Part shown: positions 9,445 to 17,603 of the stretch, piece after piece
Layout: every line of letters begins with the position of its first letter
Numbering within the stretch: the first letter of the stretch is position 1
Source: JBKEBQ01 sp047973225
Lineage (GTDB): Bacteria > Bacillota_I > Bacilli_A > Erysipelotrichales > Erysipelotrichaceae
Assembly (NCBI GenBank): GCA_047973225.1
Contig: JBKEBQ010000016.1
Coordinates: forward strand, 1 to 64,000
Direction: 5' to 3'
Length of the DNA: 64,000 nucleotides
Translations under genes and position numbers: made by a program
The notes under the pieces: generated by a model
Database searches by the model: none
What the model was told of the DNA's origin: nothing
What the model saw: only the letters and a program-made list of their open reading frames with translations

Positions 9445-9473
9445 ATTATACAATTTCCCTATGCTCTTTACAA
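9445..9473 (-). promoter_or_regulatory. Sigma-A type promoter for upp and the ATP synthase operon
   Basis: On the minus strand TTGTAA and TATAAT are separated by exactly 17 bases, about 28 bases before the upp start. No second good promoter was seen inside the operon. Confidence 0.7.
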
Positions 9474-9500
9474 CTAAGATGTTACTTTTTATTTTTAATA

Positions 9501-10721
9501 TCACTCATTGATGCTAGGGCGTATACGCTCAATCAACGGATCTTCATCATGCACGGTAGTGTAATCAGTCCAGTCTTTTTGATATACCATTTTTAAAAGA
9601 ATGGGGGTAATCACAGTTGTTACAATCACCATAACAATAATCGGAGTAAACAACGTTTCTTCAACAAGTCCCTTTGCGACACCTTTGGCCGCAATAATTA
9701 AAGCCACCTCGCCACGACATATCATGCCCACACCAACTCGCAAGCTGCTTACTTTGGGAAGTTTTAAAAGCCTACCACCAAAATAACAAGCGCCCCATTT
9801 AGTGACAATCGCCATGAATGTCAAGGCAATCGCAAAGCTCAAAATTTGCATATCAATGCTCGTGATTTCTGCTTTTAAACCAATACTTGCTAAAAACACC
9901 GGTGTAAAGAACATGTATCCCAAACTATCAACACGATGGGTAACATATGTACACCGTGCCGTTTTGGCAATGATCAGTCCAGCAACAAATGCCCCTGTAA
10001 TATCTGCAACGCCAAAAATTTCCTCAGCAACAAACGCATACAATAAACAAAAAGCAAACGATAAAACCGCAAAACGACGTTTATCATAGCCTGCATTGGC
10101 CATCCAACGATCAAATGCTGTATGTGCGAAATAGCCAAGAATACCACTCAATATAAAAAAAACAATAATTTTTGATAAAACAAAACCGATATGCACATCC
10201 CCTTTATTGAAACCAACAACAATGGTAAGGATGATAATTCCCAAAATATCATCCATAAGTGCTGCTCCTAAAATAATATTCCCAGAACGCGAGGATAGCT
10301 TACCAAATTCTTTCAATGTCTCCACTGTAATGCTTACAGAAGTTGCGGTTAGTATTACACCCATAAAAATCGCTTCCAACAAAGGCGCTGAAGGATAAAA
10401 CCACGTTGTCAATAACCACCCACCAAGAAGTGGAATGAGCACGCCAAAAACAGCGATTACTGCACTGATTTTCCCAGTCTTTTTTAGTTCACTGATATCG
10501 GTTTCCAACCCCGCTGAAAACATTAAAATAACGACTCCAACTTCACTGACCTGACTCAAGAAATCCGTCTCTTGTAAAACATTAAAGCCTACCGGTCCCA
10601 ATACCAATCCCGCTAACAATGCTCCCACTACTTGGGGTACTGTAAAAAATTTACTCAGTAGACCAAATAGTTTTGTTGCTAATAAAATCAATGCGATATC
10701 CAACAAAAAATAATATGTCAT
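9501..10721 (-). CDS. Cation/proton antiporter, CPA2 (KefB/GerN-like) family
   Basis: 406 residues, about twelve membrane helices. Typical features are the N-terminal PQVVGALLAGLVLGPVGF, the GLETDISELKKTG segment, TSVSITVETLKEFGKL, ALMDDILGIIIL with the paired Asp residues used for ion exchange, and GEVALIIAAKG near the end. There is no RCK/TrkA-N domain, which fits GerN/NapA-type sodium or potassium/proton antiporters rather than full-length KefB. It is transcribed divergently from a TetR regulator across an 85-base gap holding a perfect inverted repeat, so it is probably that regulator's target. Ion preference cannot be told. Confidence 0.9.
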   Translation of the reverse strand: MTYYFLLDIALILLATKLFGLLSKFFTVPQVVGALLAGLVLGPVGFNVLQETDFLSQVSEVGVVILMFSAGLETDISELKKTGKISAVIAVFGVLIPLLGGWLLTTWFYPSAPLLEAIFMGVILTATSVSITVETLKEFGKLSSRSGNIILGAALMDDILGIIILTIVVGFNKGDVHIGFVLSKIIVFFILSGILGYFAHTAFDRWMANAGYDKRRFAVLSFAFCLLYAFVAEEIFGVADITGAFVAGLIIAKTARCTYVTHRVDSLGYMFFTPVFLASIGLKAEITSIDMQILSFAIALTFMAIVTKWGACYFGGRLLKLPKVSSLRVGVGMICRGEVALIIAAKGVAKGLVEETLFTPIIVMVIVTTVITPILLKMVYQKDWTDYTTVHDEDPLIERIRPSINE

Positions 10722-10756
10722 TTTTCAATCCTCAATTGCTCTTTACATAAAGCACA

Positions 10757-10792
10757 ATTGACATTTTAGTACTATTGTACTAAAATGTCAAT
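10757..10792. promoter_or_regulatory. Perfect 16-bp inverted repeat, probable TetR operator
   Basis: ATTGACATTTTAGTAC and its exact reverse complement are separated by TATT. It lies in the short gap between the antiporter and the TetR gene. Length, symmetry and position fit a TetR-family operator controlling both genes. TTGACA within each arm may double as a -35 box. Confidence 0.8.
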
Positions 10793-10806
10793 GTTAAGGT
10801 GCAAAT

Positions 10807-11397
10807 ATGGCAAAACACACAAAAAAAGATATTTTATTCACAGCAAAGACCCTCTTTAATACATACGGCTACAATCAAGTATCCTTACGTGATATTGCTG
10901 ATGTGCTACAAATCAGTGTTGGTAATTTAACCTATCATTTTAAGCGCAAAGAAGATATTATCGAAAGTCTTATTATCGATCATTACCAAAACCAAAAGCC
11001 CTTTAAGGCACCTCAAACTTTTAAAGAATTACAGTCTTTCTTTGAAATTATTGAAGATCATCATGGTGATAGCGCATACTATTATCGTCACTTTCGTCAG
11101 CTCTCAAGATTAAGCGAAAACATTCACAACATTCAAGTCGATATTCAAAAAAGCATCTATCTCGCCTTTCATGAAAGCTTCTATATTTTTCAAGAAAAAG
11201 GTTACTTTAAAAAAGAACAACATCAAAATCAATATGATTCCCTCATTCAAATGATTATGGCAAACAATATTTTTGGTGCTCCTTATACAGGCAATTTTAT
11301 TAATGAAGATTTGATTGCCATGTATTGGGATGTGTTACATCTCATTTTTACAGACAAAGGAAAACAAGAATATCAAAAAGAAATTCTTACAATGTAA
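10807..11397 (+). CDS. TetR/AcrR family transcriptional regulator
   Basis: 196 residues. The N-terminal helix-turn-helix is clear: AKTLFNTYGYNQVSLRDIAD, then LQISVGNLTYHFKRKEDIIE, matching the TetR pattern (G...ts...IA...gvs.g.lY.hF..Ke.L). The rest is a helical ligand-binding domain with no recognisable specificity. RBS AAGG is 7 bases before the ATG. A 16-bp perfect inverted repeat lies just upstream. Likely represses itself and the divergent antiporter, with an unknown ligand. Confidence 0.9.
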   Translation: MAKHTKKDILFTAKTLFNTYGYNQVSLRDIADVLQISVGNLTYHFKRKEDIIESLIIDHYQNQKPFKAPQTFKELQSFFEIIEDHHGDSAYYYRHFRQLSRLSENIHNIQVDIQKSIYLAFHESFYIFQEKGYFKKEQHQNQYDSLIQMIMANNIFGAPYTGNFINEDLIAMYWDVLHLIFTDKGKQEYQKEILTM

Positions 11398-11442
11398 ATA
11401 TCTACCAATAAAACCCCTTGCTATCATCCTTTGTGCTTTATC

Positions 11443-11476
11443 AAAAAAAACGAAACCTTTCGATTTCGATTTTTTG
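11443..11476. terminator. Probable bidirectional terminator
   Basis: AAAAAAAACGAAA pairs with TTTCG-A-TTTTTT around a short loop between the convergent TetR gene and oppF. The stem is short and contains a bulge, so confidence is moderate. Confidence 0.5.
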
Positions 11477-11529
11477 ATTTTACGACGCAGCTAAGACGTC
11501 ATTTAGAATCTTTTATTTTTATTATAGAT

Positions 11530-12453
11530 TTATCGCCAACTACGCAATTCTTCATCTGTTGCCAACACAAAATGAGAACCATCAATATGTTGCTTTTTTC
11601 CTTTTTGATAATCAATGCCACTGGTTTTATAGTCATAATGTAAGGCAATCCGATTTTTTTCAACTTTTGGATTCGGTGATGGTATAGCACTCAACAAAGA
11701 TTTTGTATAGGGATGAATCGGATTGTTGAAAATTTCTTCCGTCGTTCCTGTTTCTACTAAGTGACCATAATGCAAAACGCCAATGCGATCCGAAATATAT
11801 TTCACCATACTCAAATCATGCGCAATAAACAGATACGCTGTATTTGTTTTTTCTTGAATTTGTTTCATTAAATTTACCACTTGGGCTTGAATCGAAACAT
11901 CTAATGCTGAAATCGCTTCATCTGCAATAATCAAATCAGGATGCATAACAAGCGCTCTAGCAATCCCAATCCGTTGCCTTTGTCCGCCAGAAAATTGATG
12001 TGGATAACGCGTAGCATGCTCTTTCGATAAACCAACAAGTTCTAAAATTTCATACACCCTCTCATTTCGTTCCTCTGTTGATGAACATAGTTTATGAATA
12101 TCTAAGCCTTGCGCAATAATATCCAATACTTTCTTACGTGGATTTAAACATGCCATGGGATCTTGAAAAATCATTTGCATCTTTGTATGCAACATTTTTT
12201 TTGTTTCAGAATTCATCTTTTTTCCGACTTCAACATCATTAAAAACAATCGATCCACCACTTGGCTCATATAGACGAATAATGCTTCTTCCAGTTGTCGA
12301 TTTCCCACTACCAGACTCGCCCACTAAACCATACGTTTCGCCAGGAAAAATTTCAAATGATACTCCATCCACGGCTTTTACCGTGAATTTGGAGCTCACT
12401 TTAAAATACTGTTTTAGGTTATCAACAACCAATAATGGTTTTTTATTGTCCAT
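11530..12453 (-). CDS. oppF: Oligopeptide ABC transporter ATP-binding protein OppF
   Basis: 307 residues. ABC ATPase with Walker A GESGSGKST, signature FSGGQRQRIGIARAL, Walker B LIIADEAISALD, and the H-loop region LFIAHDLSMVKYISDRIGVL. The C-terminal extension HPYTKSLLSAIPSPNP is characteristic of the dipeptide/oligopeptide (OppD/F) family. Last gene of the opp operon, overlapping the end of oppD by 11 bases. It drives peptide import with OppD through OppB/OppC. Confidence 0.93.
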   Translation of the reverse strand: MDNKKPLLVVDNLKQYFKVSSKFTVKAVDGVSFEIFPGETYGLVGESGSGKSTTGRSIIRLYEPSGGSIVFNDVEVGKKMNSETKKMLHTKMQMIFQDPMACLNPRKKVLDIIAQGLDIHKLCSSTEERNERVYEILELVGLSKEHATRYPHQFSGGQRQRIGIARALVMHPDLIIADEAISALDVSIQAQVVNLMKQIQEKTNTAYLFIAHDLSMVKYISDRIGVLHYGHLVETGTTEEIFNNPIHPYTKSLLSAIPSPNPKVEKNRIALHYDYKTSGIDYQKGKKQHIDGSHFVLATDEELRSWR

Positions 12454-13522
12454 TTTGTTGTGCCTCCTTACGCATTTTTGCTAATCGCGTTTTTAAAGCT
12501 TTCGGCATTTCGACTTTGGGTGCTTTTTCATGTAATAACCAACTTGCCACACGATGTTGTCCTCCCACATTAAAAAGTGGTGGTTCTTCTCTGAAATCTA
12601 TATTTAGCGCAAATTCATTTCGCGGGGCAAATGCATCCCCCACAATTTTTTGTGACATATTCGGTGGAGTACCAGGAATCGCATATAAATCATTATCAGC
12701 TGTATCCAAATCGGGCATCGCCGACAATAATCCCCACGTATAAGGATGACGTGGATCATAGAAAATTTCATCTACCGTTCCTTTTTCTACGATTTTACCT
12801 GCATACATAACCGCCACATAATCTGCCACTTTTGCGACCACGCCCAAGTCATGCGTAATATAAACAACCGATAAATTCTTTTCCTTTTGAATATCTTTAA
12901 TCAACTCTAGTATTGTTGCCTGAATCGTCACATCTAGTGCTGTTGTTGGTTCATCACAAATCAAGACCTCAGGATCACAAGATAAAGCAATCGCAATGAC
13001 TACCCTTTGGCGCATCCCGCCAGACAGTTGATGTGGATAATGTTTCATTCTTTTTTTTGCATCACGAATACCCACCAATTCCAACAATTCAACTGCGCGA
13101 TCGTGCGCATCTTGTTTGCTCATGTTGTAGTGATACACCATTGCCTCCATGACTTGCTTACCGATGTTCATTGTTGGATTCAATGATGTCATAGGGTCTT
13201 GAAAAACCATGGCAATGCGCTTTCCACGAATCGTTTTCCCCATTTCTTGGCGACTCATTTGTAGTAAATCACAACTTATTTTTTCTTCATTATCCATATA
13301 ATTATAGGTAATACTACCCTCATTGATAACACCATTGCTACTCAAAATACCCATAATAGCCTTCGTTGTTACCGACTTTCCAGAACCTGACTCACCAACG
13401 ATGGCTAAGGTTTCGCCTTTGAATAAATCAAGACGAATCCCCCGTATTGCATCTACCATCCCTGAATCCGTTTTAAAAGAAATCGATAAGTCTCTAATTT
13501 TTAATACATTTTGTTTACTCAT
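12443..13522 (-). CDS. oppD: Oligopeptide ABC transporter ATP-binding protein OppD
   Basis: 359 residues. ABC ATPase with Walker A GESGSGKSV, signature LSGGMRQRVVIAIAL, Walker B VLICDEPTTALD and H-loop VYITHDLGVVAKVADYVAV. The HPYTWGLLSAMPDLD extension is the OppD family tail. I use ATG at 13522 (MSKQN) because AGGTG lies seven bases upstream; a GTG three codons earlier is possible. It follows oppC by about nine bases. Confidence 0.93.
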   Translation of the reverse strand: MSKQNVLKIRDLSISFKTDSGMVDAIRGIRLDLFKGETLAIVGESGSGKSVTTKAIMGILSSNGVINEGSITYNYMDNEEKISCDLLQMSRQEMGKTIRGKRIAMVFQDPMTSLNPTMNIGKQVMEAMVYHYNMSKQDAHDRAVELLELVGIRDAKKRMKHYPHQLSGGMRQRVVIAIALSCDPEVLICDEPTTALDVTIQATILELIKDIQKEKNLSVVYITHDLGVVAKVADYVAVMYAGKIVEKGTVDEIFYDPRHPYTWGLLSAMPDLDTADNDLYAIPGTPPNMSQKIVGDAFAPRNEFALNIDFREEPPLFNVGGQHRVASWLLHEKAPKVEMPKALKTRLAKMRKEAQQNGQ

Positions 13523-13531
13523 AACACGCAC

Positions 13532-14542
13532 CTACATTTCCTTCATCTTTGGATCAAATGCATCTCGTAACCCATCGGCCAATAAGTTAAAGCTCAACAT
13601 CAATAATGCCAATACCACAACTGGTATAATCGTCATAAAGGGGGTTACTAAAATCGATTTGAATCCGGTATTAATGAGTGTTCCAAGACTTGCCAAAGGA
13701 ATTGGCAATCCCAAACCAACAAACGCTAAAAATGCTTCATAAAAAATCGCATTGGGAATCGAAAACATCGACATGATGATAATTTGCCCAAAAATGTTGG
13801 GTAATATCTCTTTAAAAATAATGAAAAAATCACTTGCACCCAATGTTCGCGATGCTAAAATAAATTCTTGTTCTTTTATTTTTAGTACTTGTGCACGCGT
13901 AATCCTACTCATTCCTATCCATCCTGTTAACATCAAAGCAAGAATAATCGTTGTTAAGGATGGTTTCATTACGACCAATAATAAAATCAAAATGACGAGT
14001 TGAGGAATACTATTTACAATCTCCACAAAGCGTTGCATAATCGCATCTACTTTACCACCGAAGAAACCTGATATCAGACCATAAATCATCCCAAAACAAA
14101 TATCAATCAAAACAGCAACAAACGCAATAAACAACGATATCCTTGTTCCTTCCCAAACACGCACCCATAAATCACGTCCCAAGACATCCGTACCAAAAAA
14201 GTGGTAAACATCTTGCAAATTTAAAGACTCATATTTGTTGATTCCATTAACCGTTCCATCTAAGATACCTAAATTCTCGATGATGGGAATTCTTGGTCCC
14301 ATACTTTGTTCCTGTGTAATAACAGCATCATAGGCATATGATGAAAGCATTGGTGCAACAATCGCAATTACCATAATAACGGCAATAACAAGCGCTGCAA
14401 TGAGTGCTCCTTTATTTGAAATAAAACGACTCCAAACATCTTTCCAAAAGGATTGCGCAGGTAATACTTCTTCTTGTTGTAAACGTTCTGGTTTATCTAC
14501 TAAGACGAAATCGTCTTCTAAAAATTCAACTTGCTTATTCAT
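13532..14542 (-). CDS. oppC: Oligopeptide ABC transporter permease OppC
   Basis: 336 residues. Cytoplasmic N-terminus then about six membrane helices. The FGTDVLGRDLWVRVWEGTRI segment is the hallmark of OppC/DppC, and the EAA-like coupling loop is ASRTLGASDFFIIFKEILPN. It overlaps the end of oppB by 8 bases. It forms the import channel together with OppB. Confidence 0.93.
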   Translation of the reverse strand: MNKQVEFLEDDFVLVDKPERLQQEEVLPAQSFWKDVWSRFISNKGALIAALVIAVIMVIAIVAPMLSSYAYDAVITQEQSMGPRIPIIENLGILDGTVNGINKYESLNLQDVYHFFGTDVLGRDLWVRVWEGTRISLFIAFVAVLIDICFGMIYGLISGFFGGKVDAIMQRFVEIVNSIPQLVILILLLVVMKPSLTTIILALMLTGWIGMSRITRAQVLKIKEQEFILASRTLGASDFFIIFKEILPNIFGQIIIMSMFSIPNAIFYEAFLAFVGLGLPIPLASLGTLINTGFKSILVTPFMTIIPVVVLALLMLSFNLLADGLRDAFDPKMKEM

Positions 14543-15488
14543 TACTGCCTCCTTTCGTCAAACGGATTCTAGGATCAATCACGACATATGCAAGATCCAC
14601 GATTAACATCATGAAAATATATAAGACACTATACAAGAAAGCAACAGCCATAACGACATTATAATCATTGGTTTCAATCGCTTTTACCAACAATGTCCCC
14701 AGTCCGGGAATTCCACAGATCTTTTCTACTACCATACTCCCGGTTAATAAAGCAATCATGATCGGCGCCAATACTGTAATAACAGGAATTAATGTATTCC
14801 GTAAAGCGTGTGAAAAAATCAATTTACGACGATTGATACCTTTCGCCTCCGCCAGCAACATATATTCACTATGCAATACCTCTATCATCTCACTTCTTGT
14901 AAACCGAGCTACATTTGCAATGACGCTTGTCGATAACGCAAGCATCGGCAACACCGATGATATAAGTGGTGCATTGGTATTATAAAGAACCGGGAAAACC
15001 GGAATCTTAACCCCTAATAAAATAAGCAATAATAACGCAAACACAAAGGAAGGAATACTCACCCCTAATACCGATAATACGGTAGCGATAGAATCCCAAA
15101 TCGTATTGCGCTTTAATGCTGCTAAAATACCCAAAGAAATCCCCACAAATGTTCCAAAAATAACAGCAGAAATCCCAATCGTAAATGATATTACGGCACG
15201 AGGAAGCACCAAATCGGCTACCGGGTAATTCCGTGCAATCGCAAAAGATGTACCAAAATCACCCTTCAGCATGCTTTTCAAATAATTCATAAATTGAATT
15301 GGCAATGGATCATCTAAGCCATACTTCGCATTGATGGCTGCAATTTGGTCTGGTGTTAACTTTTCATCATTAAAAGGTGTTCCTGGCATTAATTTTAACA
15401 TTAAAAATAAAATAAAAACGATAATAAGTAACGTTATCATGACCATCAACAAACGTTTACCAATATATATAAATGTTGATTTATTCAT
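14535..15488 (-). CDS. oppB: Oligopeptide ABC transporter permease OppB
   Basis: 317 residues. N-terminal helix FIYIGKRLLMVMITLLIIV followed by MPGTPFNDE, typical of OppB/DppB. The coupling loop reads AEAKGINRRKLIFSHALRNT, then LIPVITVLAPIMIALLTGS. The C-terminal DLAYVVIDPRIRL is conserved in the family. It follows oppA by about 75 bases and is coupled to oppC by overlap. Confidence 0.93.
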   Translation of the reverse strand: MNKSTFIYIGKRLLMVMITLLIIVFILFLMLKLMPGTPFNDEKLTPDQIAAINAKYGLDDPLPIQFMNYLKSMLKGDFGTSFAIARNYPVADLVLPRAVISFTIGISAVIFGTFVGISLGILAALKRNTIWDSIATVLSVLGVSIPSFVFALLLLILLGVKIPVFPVLYNTNAPLISSVLPMLALSTSVIANVARFTRSEMIEVLHSEYMLLAEAKGINRRKLIFSHALRNTLIPVITVLAPIMIALLTGSMVVEKICGIPGLGTLLVKAIETNDYNVVMAVAFLYSVLYIFMMLIVDLAYVVIDPRIRLTKGGSNE

Positions 15489-15563
15489 CTTTACCTCCCT
15501 TTACAAGAAACAGCACATTATGCAAGAACACAATGTGCTGTTTGTAATACTTAGTTTATCTTT

Positions 15564-17180
15564 TTACTTTTCTTTTTTTACATTTTTATAGATAAACGGA
15601 ACACTCACAGCATGCGTTTCAATTCCGCTCACCTTCGTATTGACAAGCGTTGCTCCTCCGACTTGGAATAATGGCGATACCGCTACATCATCCATTGCAA
15701 TTTTTTCTGCATCTTTTAGCAATTGCCAACGAGCACTCAAATCTTCTGTTTCACCCGCTTTTGCATATGTTGCATCATAAGTAGCAGAACTATATTTACC
15801 ATAGTTGTAACTATTTCCGGTTACATTTAATGATAAATATGTTGTAGGATCCGCATAATCCGGTCCCCAACGTGTTAAGACAACATCAAAATCTCCTGCC
15901 TTTTGCATTTCAATACGATTTTCTTTTGGCTGCGAAATCATTTCAACGCTCAATCCTTCTAATGTACTTGTTAATTCTGATTGAATAAATTCAGCTGCAG
16001 GTTTTGCAGGATCAGAACCTTCAAATAATAATCTCAAATTCAAACTATCAACACCCAATTCTTCTAATCCTTTTTTGAATAGCGCTTTTGCTTCTTCTTT
16101 GTTTGTTGTTAAGTAGGTATCTGCAGTATCACGATAATCTTTTCCATCTGGACCTGTTGCAAGTGTTTCAGGAACAAATCCCTTAGCAGCAATTGATCCA
16201 TCTTTTAATACCGCATTTACCAATTGATCACGATCAACTGCCAACGCTAATGCTTTTCGAATATTTGCATTTGCTAAAGTTGTATTTTCAAAATTAAATT
16301 GTAAATACCATAAATACCCTTCTAGCATTGTATTGAACGTTTCGCCATCTTTATATTTATCAACTAAATCAGAATTCAATTTCACAAAATCCGTTGCGCC
16401 ACTTTCAAAGTCAAGAACAGCCGTACTTGCTTCTGCAACAATGTTGAATACCAATTTATCTGTTTTTACTGCATCTGCATCCCAATAGTCCGCATTTTTT
16501 TCCAACTCTATCTTTGATCCTTTATTCCAAGTTGTCATTTTATAAGGACCAATTGCCAATAAATTATCTGGTGTTAGACCATAGTCTTCTCCTTGTTCTT
16601 CACCAAATTCGCGATTCACTGGGAAGAACACAGGGAATGTCATCAAACTATCAAAGAAAGAAACGGCTTTGGTAAGTTTTACTTCTAACGTTTTTTCATC
16701 AACAGCATTAATTCCCAACTCGGTTTTATCTTTTTCACCAGCCAATACTGCCGCTGCATTGACAATACTTGCTGCGTCGTCTGTATATAAATAATTATAT
16801 TCTGCATCAGGACTTGTGATCGTTTCTTGCCATGCATACACGAAATCATCTGCTGTTAGTTTCTTTCCATTACTCCACTTTGTATCACGAAGGTGGAAAG
16901 TCCAAGTCAATTGATCTTCACTAACTTCATACTTTTCGGCTAAGGCAGGAATGATATTTCCATCAGCATCAACGCTCATTAACCCTTCCATCGTTGCCGC
17001 AATCATTTCAAACGACATACCATCGGTTGCATATCTACTGTCCATAGATATAACATCATTCTCTTTAGCAAAGGTAACCGTTGTAGCATCATCATCGGTT
17101 GTAGCTTTATCACTACCACCACAGGCAACCAACGTTAGTACCATCGCCAATGAACATATCTTCAATAACATTTTTTTCAT
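15564..17180 (-). CDS. oppA: Oligopeptide-binding lipoprotein OppA (SBP family 5)
   Basis: 538 residues from ATG 17180, chosen because AAGGGGA lies upstream and a lipoprotein signal peptide follows at once. The signal is MKKMLLKICSLAMVLTLVAC with lipobox LVAC and acylated Cys20. The mature protein has family 5 landmarks: ALAEKYEVSEDQLTWTFHLR, KWSNGKKLTADDFVYAW and ANIRKALALAVDRDQLV. It captures peptides at the cell surface for OppBCDF. A longer frame to 17300 lacks a signal at its start. Promoter at 17244-17272. Confidence 0.93.
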   Translation of the reverse strand: MKKMLLKICSLAMVLTLVACGGSDKATTDDDATTVTFAKENDVISMDSRYATDGMSFEMIAATMEGLMSVDADGNIIPALAEKYEVSEDQLTWTFHLRDTKWSNGKKLTADDFVYAWQETITSPDAEYNYLYTDDAASIVNAAAVLAGEKDKTELGINAVDEKTLEVKLTKAVSFFDSLMTFPVFFPVNREFGEEQGEDYGLTPDNLLAIGPYKMTTWNKGSKIELEKNADYWDADAVKTDKLVFNIVAEASTAVLDFESGATDFVKLNSDLVDKYKDGETFNTMLEGYLWYLQFNFENTTLANANIRKALALAVDRDQLVNAVLKDGSIAAKGFVPETLATGPDGKDYRDTADTYLTTNKEEAKALFKKGLEELGVDSLNLRLLFEGSDPAKPAAEFIQSELTSTLEGLSVEMISQPKENRIEMQKAGDFDVVLTRWGPDYADPTTYLSLNVTGNSYNYGKYSSATYDATYAKAGETEDLSARWQLLKDAEKIAMDDVAVSPLFQVGGATLVNTKVSGIETHAVSVPFIYKNVKKEK

Positions 17181-17243
17181 ATTCTCATACTCCCCTTCAC
17201 TTACTTGAAAAGTATCGCAAACTTTTTGTAAGATTTGTAAACA

Positions 17244-17272
17244 ATTATGTAATATTATGTAAAAAATGTCAA
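17244..17272 (-). promoter_or_regulatory. Promoter for the opp operon
   Basis: On the minus strand TTGACA and CATAAT are separated by 17 bases, about 64 bases before the oppA start. The leader between them has no obvious riboswitch. Confidence 0.65.
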
Positions 17273-17301
17273 GAAAAATGTAAACTTTTTTCACCAACAA
17301 T

Positions 17302-17332
17302 AAAAAAAGTTCATGAATTTACGAACTCTTTT
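17302..17332 (-). terminator. Terminator downstream of the agrD-like gene
   Basis: On the minus strand AGTTC and GAACT flank a ten-base loop and are followed by seven T. It separates the agr locus from the opp promoter. The stem is short. Confidence 0.55.
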
Positions 17333-17362
17333 TATTGCTTACACAAAGTCTTTATTCTTTTT

Positions 17363-17497
17363 TTATTTTCTGTATTTACTTAGCGATGCTGGTTCTTTTG
17401 GTTGCGCAAAGCGAAATAATGAAACTCTTCTTGATGTGATCAGTGCGTAGTGAAAACTACATTCAGACAATATGCGTAACATAATTTTTTTCAACAT
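17363..17497 (-). CDS. agrD: AgrD-like autoinducing peptide precursor, predicted serine-lactone type
   Basis: A 44-codon frame preceded by AAGGAGGGAAACC and a promoter at 17534-17561. It begins MLKKIMLRILSE, a short basic amphipathic leader. The end, SLFRF-AQPKEPASLSKYRK, aligns with the Listeria AgrD end CFMFV-YEPKSP. It has a five-residue ring position, then a P-x-x-P acidic/basic tail of 14 residues that AgrB would remove. Ser26 takes the ring Cys position, as in the Staphylococcus intermedius lactone peptide. The only Cys (Cys13) is too far from the tail. It lies about 100 bases after agrC. Identification comes from alignment by eye plus context. Confidence 0.75.
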   Translation of the reverse strand: MLKKIMLRILSECSFHYALITSRRVSLFRFAQPKEPASLSKYRK

Positions 17498-17533
17498 GGT
17501 TTCCCTCCTTCTTAAAATTGACAGAAACTGTCT

Positions 17534-17561
17534 TTTATACTATATAAAAACTTTGTGTAAA
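17534..17561 (-). promoter_or_regulatory. Probable promoter for agrD, with a nearby dyad
   Basis: On the minus strand TTTACA and TATAAA are 16 bases apart, about 37 bases before the agrD start. Just after it, GACAGAAACTGTC (17520-17532) is a dyad whose half ACAGTTTCT resembles the ACAGTTAAG boxes bound by LytTR-type AgrA proteins. Box identity is tentative. Confidence 0.5.
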
Positions 17562-17603
17562 CTTTCCTAACATGAATACCTTTTACATGGTTCTTTCATC
17601 TTT

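Noticed and set aside
17455..17465. Cys13 of the AgrD-like peptide as the thiolactone residue
   Set aside because: It is followed by a long variable stretch and lies 17 residues before the predicted cut site; known rings span five residues ending at the P-x-x-P tail.
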